NCBI GenBank assembly: GCA_043228905.1 | Contig: JBHGNT010000021.1 | Span: forward strand, 558,001 to 622,000 | Origin: Azolla caroliniana | Taxonomy: Eukaryota; Polypodiophyta | Reading direction: 5' to 3' | Length of the DNA: 64,000 nt | Shown here: positions 59,340 through 64,000 of the stretch, piece after piece | Numbering within the stretch: the stretch's first letter is position 1 | How the letters are laid out: each line of letters opens with the position of its first letter | Notes under the pieces: model-generated | Database searches by the model: none | What the model was told of the DNA's origin: nothing | The model's input: only the letters and a program-made list of their open reading frames with translations | Made by a program: the position numbers and the translations under genes

Positions 59340-59625
59340 AAACGTTTACATATGCGCACGAGGTCAATACCTCGTTTGACATATTAATAATATGTGATGA
59401 GTGTCGTATGCGTACGAGGTTAATACCTCAATTACGTATTACGTTCACGAACATATGTTACGTTTGTGTATGAGTTTAATACCTTGATTTGTTGTAAACG
59501 ATATGCGTTTGGTCTCGTATGCGTAAGAGGTCAATACCTCCATTGCGTATTACGATGATCTCTTATTTGTGGATGTTTCGTGTGCGTAGAGGTATATACC
59601 TCGATTACGTATCTCGATCACATCA
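59340..59625 (+). repeat. Five-copy hairpin repeat in the gypsy leader
   Basis: Units of about 50-65 bp recur near 59348, 59407, 59465, 59515 and 59578. Each has the form TATGCGTACGAGGTTAATACC followed by TC and ATTACGTATTACG. At the centre sits GAGGT-NNAT-ACCTC, a five-base-pair stem (broken in the third copy), so the leader RNA could carry a row of small hairpins. Confidence 0.8.
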
Positions 59626-60282
59626 TTTGTGGCTATTTACTATAACGATATGTTGAATATAGGCATATGTGGTCACATATATACGTATTTGATCGTATAT
59701 ATGTGATAAGTAAACATATGTGTATATTCGTTATTACGTGATTATATCGAAAGTTGTCATGATCGGGAAAAGGATGTTGGTGGCCGTCCTCACATTTTTG
59801 TGAGAATGGTGTTGTCACCATCCCTTTTTCAACATTTTTTTTTATTGTTGATAACCCCCTTGACGACCTCGATTTCGTTACGTAAAGAAACGCGAATAGC
59901 CAAAATGATGTTGAGTACGTCGGGCTTGACCCACTTCAAGTGAGGTCGCTCCAATGACGCACGTATCCAACATCCCTCCCTCGTTACATGGATACGATGC
60001 CACCATGAGCTCGTTCTTACGAGAGGCATTCGTAATGACGTGACCATGTGATGGCCCACGTGAGCCTACTACGAAACAAGGGCTCATTTGGATTGACCAT
60101 TAGGTTGCACTTTGGCGTATGCCATCGTAATTACAAGACTTGAGGTTAGGTAACGTACCAACATAGTTTTGGTAAATGAGGGCGAAATAAGGACCCTTGA
60201 CATATATGTTCTTTTAAAAAAACATATATGATCAATTGCCTCACATATCTCTTATACACATCAAACATTAAGCATTCGAGAA

Positions 60283-60365
60283 GAGCAACTTACTTGGTTG
60301 GCTCAAGTGTTTAATGTATTTGTTCTCGGGGTCTCGAGTTCAAATATGACAAAGACCATACAACA
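60283..60365 (+). mobile_element. Weak tRNA-like (A box/B box) segment in the gypsy leader
   Basis: TGGCTCAAGTG and, about 35 nt later, GGTCTCGAGTTCAAAT resemble pol III A and B boxes. No cloverleaf is evident. It may be a SINE fragment picked up by the element or chance. Confidence 0.3.
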
Positions 60366-60792
60366 TCCTTGATACATATGACTATAACACATGTTTAGAC
60401 TTAAGGTCTAAGTGCACCTCGGGGTCCTCGTAATAGGACTTAAAGAGCCGAAACCACTTATGTGGGCACCGAAACATAGTTTATTGTTAACATTTTTTTC
60501 GTGTATAAACTATTCATGACGCGAACATACATGGTTGAGCCTCGGGGAGCCACCATGAAAAAATCGATATAGAGATCAGGGAAAGACATTTATTTGTCAC
60601 CCCCATGGTTTTTAAAACACCTTTGTGTTACCATAGTAACCTGATCTTGAACCTCATCTCATACGTCTAGAGGGGTATTGACGTGAGATAATGATATCGA
60701 TTAATGCTCGCCCATGATATGTTTACATCACGACATGATGTTATGACTATATCTCTGACCTTATCCTATTTCTTTTCCAGAAATAATCTTTA

Positions 60793-63700
60793 ATGGCTCA
60801 AATTAACGACCCGATGTCATCCGCTCAAGCGGAAGGAACTCAAGGGAATCCTCCTGGACAAATGTCCACTGAGATGTATTTGGCACAAATAACCCAATAC
60901 CTTAGTTTCACCGCTCAACAGATGACCGAACTTCGGCAATCTCAGAGTGCTCTTGAGGCACGTGTCATTAGTCTACAACGTGAGACTAATAGACCTGATG
61001 AGCGACAAGGTGAACCATCATTTGTCGTTAAGCCATTTACGGGAGACAAAAAGGAAAGAACCGAAGAAGCAATCTGCACATGGTTGGGACGATGGGAGTC
61101 TCATTTTGAGCTCTATCCCACGCCAGATAGTACGAAGATTGCATATGTCGGCCGAGAACTTGGGGGTAAGGCCGCCGCCTGGTGGCGTGGCCTCCGTACT
61201 ATGGGGAAATTGCCCGATACCTGGACAGATTTTGTCACGGTTTTTAAGGGCCAATTTCTGCAACCTCCCTCTCGAACCGAGGCAGCACAAGCTTTAATGA
61301 ACCTCTCTAGCAGGAAATTTTCCTCGCTAGAAGACTATGTTCACCATGCTAGAACCCAATTCCAAAAATCGGGTCTAGAAGGGGACAATTGGTTAATAGC
61401 TTGTTTTGTCAATGGCATCCCCAATTCGGACTATCACTGGATAGTGCACGATAAGGATCCAAAATCCTTCGAAGAGGCCGTTGAAATAGTTCTTCGCTAT
61501 CAACGCACTTCGAAGAAGGACCATAACAAACCCAACGAAGCGCCCGGGACTAAGCAGTCGCAATTTGTTGGGAAACGCAAGACACCCAACGAATTCCTGG
61601 ATCGCGATTGTAAGCGACAACATCCTTTTTGTGTATTCTGCAAAAAGAAGGGTCATACAAAAGATCAATGTCGAAAGCTCCAACGGAAAGAGCACGACAA
61701 CAAAGCTAAAGCTGCAGACCATAAAGGTCAGATTCCTAATGTCCTTCAGGTCTATACACACCATTTAAGTAATTGTCAATGTTCTTTTCCTCACTATGTA
61801 TTGGGTCCCAATGATTTACTACGTGCAAACGGGTATATCAATGGATCTCCCGTACAATTTTTATTTGATTCGGGAAGCTCACACAATTTTGTGAATGATC
61901 GTTTGGTTCAGATATGGGGAATCCAACCCACCGTAAGTGATCACACCTACACGGTGCACTTGGCTGATGGAAGAGTACAATACATCAACGGGGCGATTCA
62001 TTCATTAGGAATTTCTATTGATACTTATATAGAGGAAGTAGACTTCCATGTAATGAATCTTTGTACCACCGATGTAATACTGGGGTATCCCTGGTTTTAT
62101 AATAAAAACTCTTCTTTATTTATTGATTGGGTTCGTCATTCCATTTCTTTTGTACTGAACGATTGTACGCATTTTATTCAATGTGTAAAAAAACAATCCC
62201 TCTCGATTGTTTCCTCGTGTCCATCAATATCCGAGTTGTCTTGTTCTACGTTATTTTATTGTGTACTTGATCCGGACATTCACGTTTACAATATCGATAA
62301 TGTCCCGATTCAATTAACATATTTTGAACAACAACAACTTGATGAAATCTTAAATGATTTTCATGATGTTTTTCCAAGTGAACTACCTGATGGGTTACCT
62401 CCTAAACGTAATATAGACCATCGTATAGATATTGTACCTGGTGTTGCACCAATAAGTATACCTCCGTATCGCTTAAGTCGATCCGAAGAAGATGAGGTAT
62501 CTAAGCAACTTAAGGACTATTTACGAATGGGTTATATACGTTATAGTAAATCTCCATGGGGTGCACCAGTTCTCTTGGTTAAAAAGAAAGAGGGCACATG
62601 GCGTATGTGTATTAATTACCGGCGCTTGAATAAAGTGACGATCAAGAATTCGTATCCATTGCCCCGGGCTGACGATCTAATTGACCGTCTCCAGGGAGCT
62701 CGGTATTTTACGAAACTTGATCTCCGTACTGGCTACCATCAAATACGAATAAGTGAGGACGATGTTCCTAAAACGGCATTTCGTACGCGCTATGGCCATT
62801 ACGAGTTTTTGGTTATGCCTTTTGGTTTGACCAATGCTCCGGCTACTTTTCAACAAGAAATGAATGACATTTTCCGAGAACAACTTGGAAAATTTGTCGT
62901 TATTTTCCTGGATGATATTTTAGTTTATAGCCGTACATTACAAGAACATGCTAGACATGTCCGCTTTGTTTTACAAACATTGCGTGACAAACAGTTTTAT
63001 GCGAAGATCTCAAAATGTGAGTTCTTCAAGAAATCAATTACTTATCTAGGACATCTCATAACCGAACGAGGAGTTGAAATTGATCCTTCTCGCATTGAGA
63101 AAATCAAGCTTTGGCCCACTCTTCGGAATATTCGAGAAGTTCGATCATTCCTTGGTTTTGTGGGGTTTTTGCGAAAGTCTCTTCGTAATTACTCCCAATT
63201 GACGACGCCATTTACTGATCTTTTAAAAGGTCAAACGCGTAAGTCTACAAAACCTATTGTGTGGAATGCTACACTAGACCTTGCCTTTAAGGAACTCAAG
63301 GACCTGGTTTGCAAGGCTCCTTCACTTCTTTTACCTGATCCCTCAAAACCTTTTGAGGTTGAAACCGATGCAAGCGATTATGCTATAGGTGCTGTCTTGT
63401 ATCAAGATGGTAAACCAATAGCATTCGAGAGTAAGAAACTTGATTCTGCTCAATGTCGGTATACCGTTCAAGAAAAGGAATTATTTGCAGTTATACATGC
63501 GCTCAAAACATGGCGCCATTATCTTTATGGAAATCACTTTGTGGTAACTACGGACCACGAGTCCTTGAAATATTTTTGTGACCAACAAGACTTGAAAGGT
63601 CGTAAGGCACGATGGGCTGATCTCATCCAGGACTTTGATTTTTCCATACGATATCGTAAAGGTTCCATGAACACTGTCGCTGATGCACTAAGTCGCATCC

Positions 63701-64000
63701 GTGAAGTTAACATGCTTAGCTTCACTGAAATATCATCAGATCTTTATGATCACCTTCGAGGAAAGTATCCTGATGACAGTTATTTCGCAAAATACTGGGC
63801 AAGAGTTGAGTCTGGAACAGACACCACCACATCCTCGAAGGAATACTTCCACATTGCTAACGGTTTGCTCTACCGTAATGGGAAGGTTTGTGTTCCAGAT
63901 TTACCCGAGGTCAAAAAGAGGATTCTTTTTGAATGCCATGATGCACCCTCAGCAGGGCACCCTGGAATACATCGTACACTCGTTCTCATCTCCACTCAAT
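60793..64000 (+). CDS. Ty3/gypsy gag-pol polyprotein, open to the window edge
   Basis: From ATG 60793 the frame is open for 1069 codons and runs off the right end; a stop codon lies three codons upstream of the ATG. Order: coiled-coil start and gag (to about 61600, with the WWRGL motif), a CCHC zinc knuckle [14 protein letters not shown] (61636-61677), aspartic protease [10 protein letters not shown] (61861) and ILGYPW, reverse transcriptase (about 62470-63060, [14 protein letters not shown], catalytic FLDDILVYS), RNase H ([30 protein letters not shown]), then the start of the integrase HHCC zinc domain ([12 protein letters not shown]). Gag and pol share one frame without a shift. All catalytic motifs seen are intact, so this copy is recent and possibly active. 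Integrase core, any chromodomain and the 3' LTR are beyond the window. Confidence 0.95.
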   Translation, partial: MAQINDPMSSAQAEGTQGNPPGQMSTEMYLAQITQYLSFTAQQMTELRQSQSALEARVISLQRETNRPDERQGEPSFVVKPFTGDKKERTEEAICTWLGRWESHFELYPTPDSTKIAYVGRELGGKAAAWWRGLRTMGKLPDTWTDFVTVFKGQFLQPPSRTEAAQALMNLSSRKFSSLEDYVHHARTQFQKSGLEGDNWLIACFVNGIPNSDYHWIVHDKDPKSFEEAVEIVLRYQRTSKKDHNKPNEAPGTKQSQFVGKRKTPNEFLDRDCKRQHPFCVFCKKKGHTKDQCRKLQRKEHDNKAKAADHKGQIPNVLQVYTHHLSNCQCSFPHYVLGPNDLLRANGYINGSPVQFLFDSGSSHNFVNDRLVQIWGIQPTVSDHTYTVHLADGRVQYINGAIHSLGISIDTYIEEVDFHVMNLCTTDVILGYPWFYNKNSSLFIDWVRHSISFVLNDCTHFIQCVKKQSLSIVSSCPSISELSCSTLFYCVLDPDIHVYNIDNVPIQLTYFEQQQLDEILNDFHDVFPSELPDGLPPKRNIDHRIDIVPGVAPISIPPYRLSRSEEDEVSKQLKDYLRMGYIRYSKSPWGAPVLLVKKKEGTWRMCINYRRLNKVTIKNSYPLPRADDLIDRLQGARYFTKLDLRTGYHQIRISEDDVPKTAFRTRYGHYEFLVMPFGLTNAPATFQQEMNDIFREQLGKFVVIFLDDILVYSRTLQEHARHVRFVLQTLRDKQFYAKISKCEFFKKSITYLGHLITERGVEIDPSRIEKIKLWPTLRNIREVRSFLGFVGFLRKSLRNYSQLTTPFTDLLKGQTRKSTKPIVWNATLDLAFKELKDLVCKAPSLLLPDPSKPFEVETDASDYAIGAVLYQDGKPIAFESKKLDSAQCRYTVQEKELFAVIHALKTWRHYLYGNHFVVTTDHESLKYFCDQQDLKGRKARWADLIQDFDFSIRYRKGSMNTVADALSRIREVNMLSFTEISSDLYDHLRGKYPDDSYFAKYWARVESGTDTTTSSKEYFHIANGLLYRNGKVCVPDLPEVKKRILFECHDAPSAGHPGIHRTLVLISTQ

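Overview
This window looks like nuclear DNA of a land plant. It is AT-rich, with spliced genes separated by long stretches of decayed retrotransposons, MITEs and satellite-like tandem repeats. The LEAFY homologue has a class I (vascular-plant type) DNA-binding domain but an N-terminus and linker unlike those of seed plants. I infer a non-seed vascular plant, most likely a fern. That is an inference from one protein; no species can be named.

Five plant genes could be modelled. (1) A p24-beta3 type cargo receptor, + strand, four exons (3422-8558). (2) A HEMERA/pTAC12-like plastid transcription protein, - strand, one exon (11440-13035). (3) CTU1/NCS6, the tRNA wobble-uridine thiolase, - strand, ten exons (16416-24799); its introns appear to include an AT-AC (U12-type) and a GC-AG intron. 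(4) LEAFY, + strand, three exons (37012-39058), with no ATG at the conserved start. (5) An S26 signal-peptidase-like protein that lacks both catalytic residues, + strand, four exons (44551-52238). A glutamate-decarboxylase-like exon fragment lies at the left edge (257-431, -). These genes show no functional linkage; they are ordinary eukaryotic neighbours.

The rest is mostly mobile DNA. A LINE ORF2 tail lies at 13.9-15.8 kb. RTE-like LINE remnants lie in CTU1 intron 1 and at 26.4-28.3 kb, with detached 3' tails at 6.2 kb and perhaps 48.1 kb. A Ty1/copia fragment sits in the last intron of the S26-like gene, and an L1 fragment at 58.1-58.8 kb. A Ty3/gypsy element with an uninterrupted gag-pol frame runs from about 58.84 kb off the right end and is apparently inserted into that L1. 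There are two hAT-type MITEs (54.4 and 55.6 kb; the second has an exact 8-bp target duplication), a Tourist-like MITE (29.6 kb), a 122-bp-arm inverted repeat (51.6-51.9 kb), and several tRNA-derived SINE-like heads.

Tandem arrays include three apparently identical 242-bp copies downstream of LEAFY, a 188-bp triplet in p24 intron 1, and smaller arrays in S26 and CTU1 introns. No CRISPR array, rRNA or bona fide tRNA gene was seen. Exon boundaries were worked out by eye from reading frame, splice dinucleotides and remembered family sequences; transcript data would be the decisive test.
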